A DNA stretch of 15,623 nucleotides from Novosphingobium sp. Its GTDB lineage: Bacteria; Pseudomonadota; Alphaproteobacteria; Sphingomonadales; Sphingomonadaceae. Shown here piece after piece: positions 6,952 through 13,457 of this stretch. The translations under genes and the position numbers were made by a program. The first letter of the stretch is position 1. Every line of letters begins with the position of its first letter. Location of the stretch: the NCBI GenBank assembly GCA_028697875.1, contig JAQVEQ010000046.1, forward strand, positions 1 through 15,623, in the 5' to 3' direction. The notes under the pieces were generated by a model that saw only the letters and a list, made by a program, of their open reading frames with translations, had not been told where the DNA came from and ran no database searches.

Positions 6952-8523
6952 ATGGGCGAAATCTTCCTCGGGCTGGGCGCGAACGGCGAACGGCAAGTGC
7001 TCAATCTCGGCCGGGCCAATCGCCACGGGCTGATCGCCGGGGCGACCGGTACCGGCAAGACCGTGACCTTGCAGGGCCTTGCGGAAAGTTTCTCCGCCGA
7101 TGGCGTGCCGGTTTTCGTCGCGGACGTGAAAGGCGACCTGTCGGGCATTTCGATGCCCGGTTCGCCGACGTTCAAGCACGCCGACAAGCTGGAAGAGCGG
7201 GCGAAGGAACTGGGCATGGACGACTATGCCTATTCCGACAATCCGGCGGTGTTCTGGGACCTCTACGGCGAACAGGGCCATCCGGTCCGCACGACGATTT
7301 CCGAAATGGGGCCGCTGCTGCTCGCCCGCCTGCTCGACCTCAACGAGACGCAGGAAGGCGTGCTCCAGATCGTCTTCCGTTTCGCCGACGAGGAAGGGCT
7401 GCTGCTGCTCGACATGGGCGATCTCCAGGCGATGCTCGCCTATACCGCCGAACACGCCGCGGAACTGACCACCAGGTACGGCAATGTCACCAAGGCCAGC
7501 ATCGGCGCGATCCAGCGCCAGCTGCTGTCGTTCGAAAGCCAGGGGGCGGACAGGTTCTTCGGCGAACCGGCGCTGGAGATCGAGGATTTCCTCAAGGTGG
7601 ATGAACAGGGGCGCGGTTACATCAACGTGCTCGCCGCCGACAAGCTGATGCGCAGCCCCAAGCTCTACGCCACGTTCCTGCTGTGGCTGCTGGCCGAACT
7701 GTTCGAAGTGCTGCCCGAAGTGGGCGACCCGGAAAAGCCGAAGCTGGTGTTCTTCTTCGACGAGGCGCACCTGCTGTTCGACGATGTGCCCAAGGCGCTG
7801 GAGGAGAAGATCGAACAGGTCGTGCGCCTGATCCGTTCCAAGGGCGTGGGCGTCTATTTCGTGACGCAGAACCCGATCGACGTCCCCGAAGAGGTCGCGG
7901 GACAGCTCGGTAACCGGGTGCAGCACGCGTTGCGCGCCTTTACGCCGCGCGATCAGAAGGCGATCAAGGCGGCGGCGGAAACGTTCCGCATCAATCCGGA
8001 CCTCGACGTCGAAACGGCGATCACCGAACTGAAAGTGGGCGAGGCGCTGGTTTCCACCCTGATGGAGGACGGGGCCCCCGGCGTGGTGCAGCGCACGCTT
8101 ATCAAGCCGCCGCGTTCGCGCCTCGGCCCGATCACGGAGAAGGAACGGGCGATCATCCGCTCTGTCAGCCCGGTCGACGGGAAATACGATACGGCGGTCG
8201 ACCGTGAGAGCGCGCGAGAGATGCTTGCGAAAAAAGCGGCATCACCTGCCGTAGGTGGGTTGTGGTCCAGAATCCCGGACGTTTTCAGGAAGGCGGCCAA
8301 ACGCGCTGCCGGTGCTGCCACGAGCGCAGCGATCGCCATCGGCATTGCAAAAGCGTTCGGCAAGAAGTCGAGCGCCAATCCGACGGCCAATGCCGCCAGC
8401 GCAGCGGCCGGCTCGATAGCGACTGACTTGGGCGGGCAATACGCAGGTCAGCTCGCCCGGAACATCATGGGGCGGCTCGTGCGGGAGGTTACCAAGGCCA
8501 GCAAGCCCAGCTCGAAAGGGTGA
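6952..8523 (+). CDS. HerA-like ATPase, DUF853 (YjgR) family
   Basis: 523 residues. It belongs to the helicase HerA-like/FtsK-fold ATPase group whose role in most bacteria is not established. Walker A is GATGTGKT (30-37), with VADVKGDLSG just after (57-65). Walker B is KLVFFFDEAHLLFDD with Asp270-Glu271. A sensor-like FVTQNPIDVPE (303-313) and NRVQHALRAF (321-330), a possible arginine-finger region, follow. The C-terminal 100 residues are Ala/Lys-rich and look like amphipathic helices. AAGGA lies 9 bases before the ATG (6938-6942). The open frame extends 38 codons upstream but includes the candidate promoter, so I did not use it. It is transcribed alone and meets the histidine kinase gene tail to tail with a 23-base gap. 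The last quarter uses different codons from the rest. Confidence 0.87.
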   Translation: MGEIFLGLGANGERQVLNLGRANRHGLIAGATGTGKTVTLQGLAESFSADGVPVFVADVKGDLSGISMPGSPTFKHADKLEERAKELGMDDYAYSDNPAVFWDLYGEQGHPVRTTISEMGPLLLARLLDLNETQEGVLQIVFRFADEEGLLLLDMGDLQAMLAYTAEHAAELTTRYGNVTKASIGAIQRQLLSFESQGADRFFGEPALEIEDFLKVDEQGRGYINVLAADKLMRSPKLYATFLLWLLAELFEVLPEVGDPEKPKLVFFFDEAHLLFDDVPKALEEKIEQVVRLIRSKGVGVYFVTQNPIDVPEEVAGQLGNRVQHALRAFTPRDQKAIKAAAETFRINPDLDVETAITELKVGEALVSTLMEDGAPGVVQRTLIKPPRSRLGPITEKERAIIRSVSPVDGKYDTAVDRESAREMLAKKAASPAVGGLWSRIPDVFRKAAKRAAGAATSAAIAIGIAKAFGKKSSANPTANAASAAAGSIATDLGGQYAGQLARNIMGRLVREVTKASKPSSKG

Positions 8524-8546
8524 GTGAAAAATTGGGCGAGTAGCCG

Positions 8547-9932
8547 TCAGCCCAAGGGCAATCTCAGTTCGGCCAGCAAGCCGCCTTCGGGGCGGTTGGC
8601 GAGGCGCAGGCTGCCGCCGTGCTGTTCGGCGATCGCGCGGGCGAGCGTGAGGCCGAGGCCCGCTCCGCCGGTCATGCGGTTGCGCGACGGTTCGCCGCGG
8701 GCAAAAGGTTCGAACAGGCCGGCAATCTCGCCTTCCGGGATGCCCGGTCCGTCGTCGGCAATCCGGATCACCGCCTCGTCGCCTTCCCGGCCCAGCGTGA
8801 CGCGGGCGTTGCCGCCATAGCGCAGGGCGTTGGAAATGAGGTTGCGCAAGGCGCGGCGCAGCCAGGTTTCGCGGATGGACAGGACGATGCGGGCCGTGTC
8901 GCCCAGCACCGCATTCTCGCCCATGTCCTCGTATTCCTCGACCACCGCGGCGACGAGCGCCGAAAGCTCGGTCTTCTGCAGCGGGTCGCTCGGCCGTCCG
9001 ACACGGGCGAGGGAAAGGATGTCGTCGAGCGTGCGGGTGATCTCCTCCACCGTCGCGGCCATCTTCTGCCGCTCGGCTTCGTCGGACACGCTTTCGATAC
9101 GGATGCGCAGGGCCGCCAGCGGCGTCTTGAGATCGTGGCCGATAGCGCCGAGCATGACGTCCTTTTCGCCCAGCAGCGCGGCGATCCGGTCTTCCATCGC
9201 GTTATGCGCGGCGATCAGGCGGCTGACGTCTTCCGGCCCGTGGGGTTCGATCTGGCCGTCGGCTTCGCGAGTCCTGGCGAAGCGTTCGACCCGGGCGGTC
9301 AGCGCGGCCAGCGGGCGGGTAATACGCCGCAGCAGGAAAGCGAGCAGCCCCACCAGGATGACATAGAGCAGCAGCGTCTGGGCCAGCAGCGTGCGTAGGG
9401 CGTGCGGCGGCCGGTCGGGCAGGGGGACGCGGGCGATAATCCACTCGCCGCCCGGCTTCTCGCGCAAGGCCGCGATCAGGAGCTTGCGCTCGCCCATGTC
9501 CGGGGGCGGTTCGAATCCCGGCCAGCGCCGCATCCGCTGGGCGAGAAAGGGGTCCTTGCCCAGCGGGCGCTCCACCACCACGAGTTCGGACGGGGTCAGG
9601 CCCTGTTCGGCAAGGATCGCGGCCAGCGCCGCTTCCCGCTTCGGCTGGCGGACTTCGCCGGGGCGGGTGGGGAGCGTGGCGCTGCGTTCCAGCTTCAGGC
9701 GGCGCAGGCCGGGCGGGGCATGTTCGGCCAGGTGCTCGCGCTCCTCGCTGTCCTTCGGTCCCGCTTCGATCCCGCCGATCACGCGGAAAGCGATGGCGTT
9801 GAGCACGGCGGTCTCGCGCCTCTGTTCCTCCGCGCGCCACAGCAGCATGCCGGACAGGCCCTGCGCGACAAACAGCGCGAGCGCCACCGACAGCAGCATC
9901 TGGCCGAGCAGGCTCCGGGGCCACAGGCGCAT
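8547..9932 (-). CDS. Membrane sensor histidine kinase (EnvZ-like architecture)
   Basis: 461 residues. A membrane helix at about 10-32 and another at about 182-202 bracket a periplasmic sensor region of about 150 residues that is rich in Arg, Glu and Pro. A HAMP linker (about 200-255, with TRPLAALTARVERF) follows. The H-box is IGHDLKTPLAALRIRIE with the phospho-accepting His266. The N-box is LRNLISNALRYGG with Asn364 and Asn368; the G1 box is DDGPGIPEGE (393-402); the G2 box is GGAGLGLTLARAIAEQHGG (422-440). The kinase core is complete. The start is 3 bases after the response regulator stop codon, so the two form a cognate pair. The signal sensed is unknown, and the sensor domain matches no family I can name. 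Confidence 0.92.
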   Translation of the reverse strand: MRLWPRSLLGQMLLSVALALFVAQGLSGMLLWRAEEQRRETAVLNAIAFRVIGGIEAGPKDSEEREHLAEHAPPGLRRLKLERSATLPTRPGEVRQPKREAALAAILAEQGLTPSELVVVERPLGKDPFLAQRMRRWPGFEPPPDMGERKLLIAALREKPGGEWIIARVPLPDRPPHALRTLLAQTLLLYVILVGLLAFLLRRITRPLAALTARVERFARTREADGQIEPHGPEDVSRLIAAHNAMEDRIAALLGEKDVMLGAIGHDLKTPLAALRIRIESVSDEAERQKMAATVEEITRTLDDILSLARVGRPSDPLQKTELSALVAAVVEEYEDMGENAVLGDTARIVLSIRETWLRRALRNLISNALRYGGNARVTLGREGDEAVIRIADDGPGIPEGEIAGLFEPFARGEPSRNRMTGGAGLGLTLARAIAEQHGGSLRLANRPEGGLLAELRLPLG

Positions 9933-9935
9933 GGG

Positions 9936-10718
9936 CTAGGCCTGGCCCGGGCTGGCGGCGCCGGGGACGAACCGGCGCACTTCGGCGGCGAAGCGGTAGC
10001 CGCCGCCCCACACTGTCTGGATCAGCCGGGAATCGCCCCGGCCGCTATCGATCTTGCGCCGCAGGCGGCTGACCTGATTGTCCACCGCGCGGTCGAACAG
10101 GTGCGCTTCGCGGCCCTGAACCATGTCGAGCAGGCGATCGCGGTCGAGTACCTGGCGCGGATGGTCGAGAAAGGCCTTGAGCAGGCGGAATTCGGCGGAG
10201 GAAATGGCCACTGCCGCGCCTTCCGGGTCGGTCAGCTGGTGCTTGAGCGGATCCAGCCGCCAGCCTTCGAATTCGTACCACGCGTATTCGTCCGGCGCCG
10301 CTGCGGGGCGGCTCGCCCGGCGCAGCACGCTGCGGATGCGGGCGACCAGTTCGCGCGGCTCGAACGGCTTGGTGACATAGTCGTCGGCCCCGATCTCGAG
10401 CCCGATGATGCGGTCGGTCGCTTCCCCGCGCGCGGTCAGGAGGATGACCGGCAGGTTTTTCGCTTCGACCAGGTGGCGGCACAGGGAAAGGCCGTCCTCG
10501 CCCGGCATCATGATGTCGAGCAGGACGATGTCGGGTTTCCCGTTCAGCAGGGTGCTGCGCGCTTCGGCGGCGCTTTGCGCCTGCGATACGGCGAACCCCT
10601 GGCCGGACAGATAGTCCGCCAGGGGTTCGCGCAGAGTCGGCTCGTCGTCGACGATCAGGACGCGGGCGCCCCCGTTTCCGGCATTGGCTCCATTGCCGGC
10701 GGCAGGGGCGCCCGTCAT
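9936..10718 (-). CDS. OmpR/PhoB-family response regulator
   Basis: 260 residues. The N-terminal 17 residues are a Gly/Ala/Asn-rich extension before VLIVDDE. The receiver domain follows, with the acidic pair Asp24-Asp25, the phosphorylation site Asp68 in VLLDIMMPG, Thr95 and Lys117 (YVTKPFEP). A winged-helix DNA-binding domain (about 145-248) ends in RLIQTVWGGGYRF, the usual pattern of this family. All residues needed for phosphorylation are present. It lies 3 bases after the EF-hand gene and 3 bases before the kinase gene. The exact tandem TTGTCGCA repeat upstream of the operon is a plausible binding site for it, since this family binds direct repeats as dimers; this is inference. Confidence 0.94.
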   Translation of the reverse strand: MTGAPAAGNGANAGNGGARVLIVDDEPTLREPLADYLSGQGFAVSQAQSAAEARSTLLNGKPDIVLLDIMMPGEDGLSLCRHLVEAKNLPVILLTARGEATDRIIGLEIGADDYVTKPFEPRELVARIRSVLRRASRPAAAPDEYAWYEFEGWRLDPLKHQLTDPEGAAVAISSAEFRLLKAFLDHPRQVLDRDRLLDMVQGREAHLFDRAVDNQVSRLRRKIDSGRGDSRLIQTVWGGGYRFAAEVRRFVPGAASPGQA

Positions 10719-10721
10719 CGC

Positions 10722-11360
10722 TTATTCGGCCGCCGGTGCCGGCGCGCCGCGGCGTTCGCGCCATTCGTCACGGAATTCCTTGCGCATGTCGCGCCGTTCC
10801 TTGGCCGTGACAGTGCCGTCCTTGTTGGCATCGGCCTTGTCGAACATGGCAAGGTGGGCGGCAACGAATTCGGCCTGCGATATTGCTCCGTCGCCATTGG
10901 TGTCGGCGCGTTGCATCATCGGGCCGGGACCCATCTTGCCCATCCGCTGCGACTTGCCGCCGGGGCAGTCGCCCGGGGCGCCCATCGGGCCGGGGCCTTT
11001 GCCGCCGGGGCCAGCCATCGGGCCCGGACCGTCACCCGGCCCGCGCATGCCGCCCGGACCATCGCCTGGGCCGCCACGCATCTTGCCGGGGCCAGCGGCG
11101 AATTCCTCGCGGCTGAGCACGCCGTCCTTGTTGGTGTCGAGCTGGTCGAAACGCTGCTGCTGCCGCGCGTCGCGGTCGGCCTGGTCGAGCTTGCCGTCCT
11201 TGTTGACGTCCATCCGTTCGAACATCTGGATGGCCTGTCCCTGGGCCTGGGCGCGGGTCGTGTCGCCTTGAACCATGCCGGGGGCGGCATAGGCGAAACC
11301 GGCGCCGGCAATCGTCGCGGCGCCAGCGGCGCCCAGGAGGATCTTGGTGATCTTTCGCAT
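10722..11360 (-). CDS. Secreted EF-hand (calcium-binding) protein with a Gly/Pro/Met-rich linker
   Basis: 212 residues. A signal peptide (MRKITKILLG, hydrophobic Ala/Gly core, cleavage near Ala-Tyr-Ala at 23-25) sends it to the periplasm. Four canonical EF-hand loops are visible: DVNKDGKLDQAD (51-62), DTNKDGVLSREE (75-86), DTNGDGAISQAE (153-164) and DANKDGTVTAKE (177-188). Each has Asp at positions 1, 3 and 5, Gly at 6 and an acidic residue at 12, so calcium binding is likely. Between the two pairs lies a 58-residue linker rich in Gly, Pro and Met, with decapeptide-like repeats and one Cys (132). The start at 11360 has AAGGAG 7 bases upstream and begins the signal peptide. The frame is open to 11537, but that part has no signal sequence. 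It is the first gene of the two-component operon. Confidence 0.9.
   Translation of the reverse strand: MRKITKILLGAAGAATIAGAGFAYAAPGMVQGDTTRAQAQGQAIQMFERMDVNKDGKLDQADRDARQQQRFDQLDTNKDGVLSREEFAAGPGKMRGGPGDGPGGMRGPGDGPGPMAGPGGKGPGPMGAPGDCPGGKSQRMGKMGPGPMMQRADTNGDGAISQAEFVAAHLAMFDKADANKDGTVTAKERRDMRKEFRDEWRERRGAPAPAAE
10917..11090 (-). repeat. Coding repeat: Gly/Pro/Met-rich linker of the EF-hand protein
   Basis: Codons 91-148 encode units related to GPGDGPG followed by Gly or Pro and Met. At DNA level CCCGGACC plus similar flanks recur 30 bases apart (from 11023 and from 11053), matching two 10-residue units. Such a tract can vary in unit number between strains. Confidence 0.65.
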
Positions 11361-11445
11361 TCCTCTGCTCCTTCGCAAATGAGGGCGAGTTGCGGCAAGC
11401 CTGGTCAGCGGGGGAGGGGAGGGTTCGGACCGACCGCCGCAACTC
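11361..11445 (-). promoter_or_regulatory. Leader of the EF-hand operon with a stem and C-rich loop
   Basis: On the minus strand GAGTTGCGGC (11445-11436) pairs perfectly with GCCGCAACTC (11396-11387), enclosing 39 bases that include the C-rich run CCCTCCCCTCCCCC (11423-11410). The ribosome-binding site AAGGAG (11373-11368) lies after the stem. The C-rich loop could pair with this purine-rich site. The structure is plausible but unproven. Confidence 0.45.
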
Positions 11446-11497
11446 TTGAAACCGGTTCTACGTTCCTCCTGTCGCGCAAATATGTCGGGTACCGGCG

Positions 11498-11520
11498 AAA
11501 TTGTCGCAATTTGTCGCACG
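11498..11520 (-). promoter_or_regulatory. Candidate response-regulator operator upstream of the EF-hand operon
   Basis: TTGTCGCA occurs at 11501-11508 and again at 11511-11518, exactly 10 bases apart; read toward the operon it is TGCGACAA twice. This head-to-tail, one-turn spacing is the usual geometry for OmpR/PhoB dimers. Related TGTCGC (11470-11475) and TGTCGG (11483-11488) sites lie between it and the gene. A weak -10 (CATATT, 11484-11479) follows at a distance typical of activated promoters. The same bases also contain AAATTG-TCG-CAATTT, so an inverted-repeat reading is possible. Confidence 0.55.
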
Positions 11521-11568
11521 ATGCCCGGCATGTTCATGCAGGCGCAAGCCGGAAGTCCGCCCCAGGCC

Positions 11569-13374
11569 CTACAAAGGCGCGCAGGCCCGTTCGAGCCAGT
11601 CGCGCGCGGCGCCTTCCAGCTGCGGGCCGATCAGGGCCAGCACCCCGGCGTGATAGGCGTCGAGCCAGGCGCGCTCGTCCCGGTCGAGCAGGGCGGCGTC
11701 GATCAGCGTACGGTCTATCGGCACATGGGTCAGCGTTTCGAAACCGCGCCATTCGCCTTCGGCCCCGTCGATCGCGCGTTCTTCCACCAGCACGAGGTTC
11801 TCGATCCGGATGCCGTAGGCGCCGGTCTTGTAATAGCCCGGCTCGTTGGAAACGATCATGCCCGGCAGCAGTTCCTGGTTGCCGCCGGTCTTGCCGATCC
11901 GCTGTGGCCCCTCGTGGACCGAGAGGAAGCTGCCCACGCCGTGGCCCGTGCCATGGGCATAGTCGATGCCGGCTTCCCACAGCGAACGGCGCGCCAGCGT
12001 GTCGAGCTGCGAACCCACGGTACCCTTGGGGAAAGTCGCCCGGGCAAGCGCGATATGGCCCTTGAGCACGCGGGTGAAGCGGTCCCTGACTTCGGCGCCG
12101 GGCGCGCCGGGCCCGATCCAGACGGTGCGGGTGATGTCGGTCGTCCCGTCGGGGTACTGCCCGCCCGAATCGACGAGATAGACGCTGCCCGGTTCGAGCG
12201 GGCGGTTGGTCTCCTCGCTCACCCGGTAATGGACGATGGCGCCGTTGGGCCCGGCGCCGGAAATCGTGTCGAACGACAGGTCGCGCAAGCAGCCGGTGTC
12301 CTCGCGGAAGGCTTGCAGCCGGGCGGCCGCGCCCAGTTCGTCGACCGTGCCCCGGGGGGCTTCGACCGACAGCCAGTGGAGGAACCGCGATACGGCCGCG
12401 CCGTCGCGTTTCTGTGCCGCGCGGTGGCCGGCCTGTTCGGCCTCGTTCTTGATCGCCTTGGGCAGGGTGCAGGGATCGGAGGCGGCGACCACTTCGGCCC
12501 CGGCCCCTTCGAGCGCGGCGAAGATCGCCGCCACGGCATGGTCGGGATCGACAGCCACGCGCTTGCCGGCCAGCGCCGCCAGCGCGGGCTCGAACGCTTC
12601 GCGCGGGGCCACGCGCACGGCATTGCCCAAGTGCGCCGAAAGTTCGGGCGTGACCTTTTCCGGCGCGATGAACAGATCGGCCGTGCCGTCCGCATGGGCG
12701 ATGACGAAGCTCAGCGCCACGGGGGTCCGCTCCACGTCGGAGCCGCGGATATTGAGCAGCCAGGCGATCGAATCGAGCGCGGGGACAACCACTGCGTCGA
12801 GCCCTTCCTGCACCAGCCAGCGGGCGATCTCGCCGCGCTTGTCCGCGCTCGACCGGCCGGCCAGCGCTTCGTCGTGGGGGATGGCCGGGGCATTCGAAGC
12901 GGCGGGCCGGTCCTGCCACACGGCATCGACCGGATTGCCGTCCACCGCCTCCAGTTCCGCCCCGCGTTTCGCCAGCGCCTTGGCGGCCGCATCCGCCCAG
13001 CCTTTGGAGTGGAGCCACGGGTCGTAACCGATCCGTGCACCTTCCGGCGCCTGTTCGCCCAGCCATTTGGCGGGGCTCGTTTCAGGGACGGAAGCGTATT
13101 CCCACTGGCCGGAATCGACCTGGTCGCGCACTTGCAGGGTATAGCGTCCGTCGACGAAGATCGCCGCCCGGTCCCGCAGTACCACGGCGGTGCCGGCCGA
13201 ACCGTTGAAACCGGTCAGCCATTGCAGGCGCTGGGCATAGGCGCCGACATATTCGCTCATATGCTCGTCGGAGATCGGCACGACGAAACCGTCCAGCCCG
13301 CGGCGGGCAAGTTCTGCCCTCAAGGCGTCGAGCCGCACGGAGCCGTTTGCCTCTTTTGGGGTCGACATCAGCAT
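11569..13374 (-). CDS. pepP: Xaa-Pro aminopeptidase (aminopeptidase P family, M24B)
   Basis: 601 residues, matching the long three-domain aminopeptidase P form. It removes an N-terminal residue that precedes proline. Two creatinase-type N-domains occupy about 1-310 (note FVVPISDEHMSEYVG and LTGFNGSAGTAVV near the start). The pita-bread catalytic domain follows, with metal ligands Asp402 (YLVDSGG), Asp413 (TTDITRT), His478 (GTGHGVG), Glu511 (NEPGYY) and Glu525 (RIENLV), so it should be an active dinuclear metal enzyme. There is no signal peptide, so it is probably cytoplasmic. GGAGGAG (13390-13384) lies 9 bases before the ATG at 13374, which I prefer over the ATG two codons later. It diverges from the oligopeptidase gene with an 83-base gap. 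The symbol is by family; orthology to E. coli PepP is not implied. Confidence 0.92.
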   Translation of the reverse strand: MLMSTPKEANGSVRLDALRAELARRGLDGFVVPISDEHMSEYVGAYAQRLQWLTGFNGSAGTAVVLRDRAAIFVDGRYTLQVRDQVDSGQWEYASVPETSPAKWLGEQAPEGARIGYDPWLHSKGWADAAAKALAKRGAELEAVDGNPVDAVWQDRPAASNAPAIPHDEALAGRSSADKRGEIARWLVQEGLDAVVVPALDSIAWLLNIRGSDVERTPVALSFVIAHADGTADLFIAPEKVTPELSAHLGNAVRVAPREAFEPALAALAGKRVAVDPDHAVAAIFAALEGAGAEVVAASDPCTLPKAIKNEAEQAGHRAAQKRDGAAVSRFLHWLSVEAPRGTVDELGAAARLQAFREDTGCLRDLSFDTISGAGPNGAIVHYRVSEETNRPLEPGSVYLVDSGGQYPDGTTDITRTVWIGPGAPGAEVRDRFTRVLKGHIALARATFPKGTVGSQLDTLARRSLWEAGIDYAHGTGHGVGSFLSVHEGPQRIGKTGGNQELLPGMIVSNEPGYYKTGAYGIRIENLVLVEERAIDGAEGEWRGFETLTHVPIDRTLIDAALLDRDERAWLDAYHAGVLALIGPQLEGAARDWLERACAPL

Positions 13375-13457
13375 TGCGGCAGGCTCCTCCGGGTAATAGT
13401 GCCCTATCCAACATAGGGGCGCATGCGCGTTTCGCCAGTTACCAGCAAGGAATGAGG
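13375..13457. promoter_or_regulatory. Divergent promoter region between the two peptidase genes
   Basis: Only 83 bases separate the two start codons. They contain an inverted repeat CCCTAT-CCAAC-ATAGGG (13402-13418) directly followed by a perfect 10-bp palindrome GCGCATGCGC (13419-13428). Both lie where the two promoters must sit, so a shared regulator is possible. No strong -35/-10 pair was found in either direction. Confidence 0.4.
13447..13451 (+). promoter_or_regulatory. Ribosome-binding site that decides the oligopeptidase start
   Basis: AAGGA ends directly before an ATG at 13452 but 6 bases before the in-frame ATG at 13458. Normal spacing therefore favours 13458, which also gives a clean signal peptide. 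Confidence 0.6.

Noticed and set aside
6793..7926. N-terminal extension of the pabB frame by 378 codons
   Set aside because: It lies antisense to the ATPase coding region, and a good ribosome-binding site supports the start at 6792.
8524..8546. A terminator between the convergent ATPase and kinase genes
   Set aside because: The 23-base gap shows no hairpin with a T tract in either direction.
11361..11537. A longer EF-hand protein starting at 11537
   Set aside because: It would bury the signal peptide and cover the operator-like repeat and leader.
11521..11539. Overlapping small palindromes ATGCC-C-GGCAT and GCATG-TT-CATGC next to the tandem repeat
   Set aside because: Arms of only 5 bp are common by chance in this composition; kept as a note only.
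9402..12065. An 887-codon open frame on the plus strand, opposite the kinase, regulator and EF-hand genes
   Set aside because: It crosses gene boundaries, has no recognisable domain, and is explained by GC-rich codon bias keeping the opposite strand open.
11446..13416. A 656-codon plus-strand frame and a 510-codon out-of-frame minus-strand frame (11534-13066) over aminopeptidase P
   Set aside because: The in-frame minus-strand product has all five metal ligands; the others show no domain.
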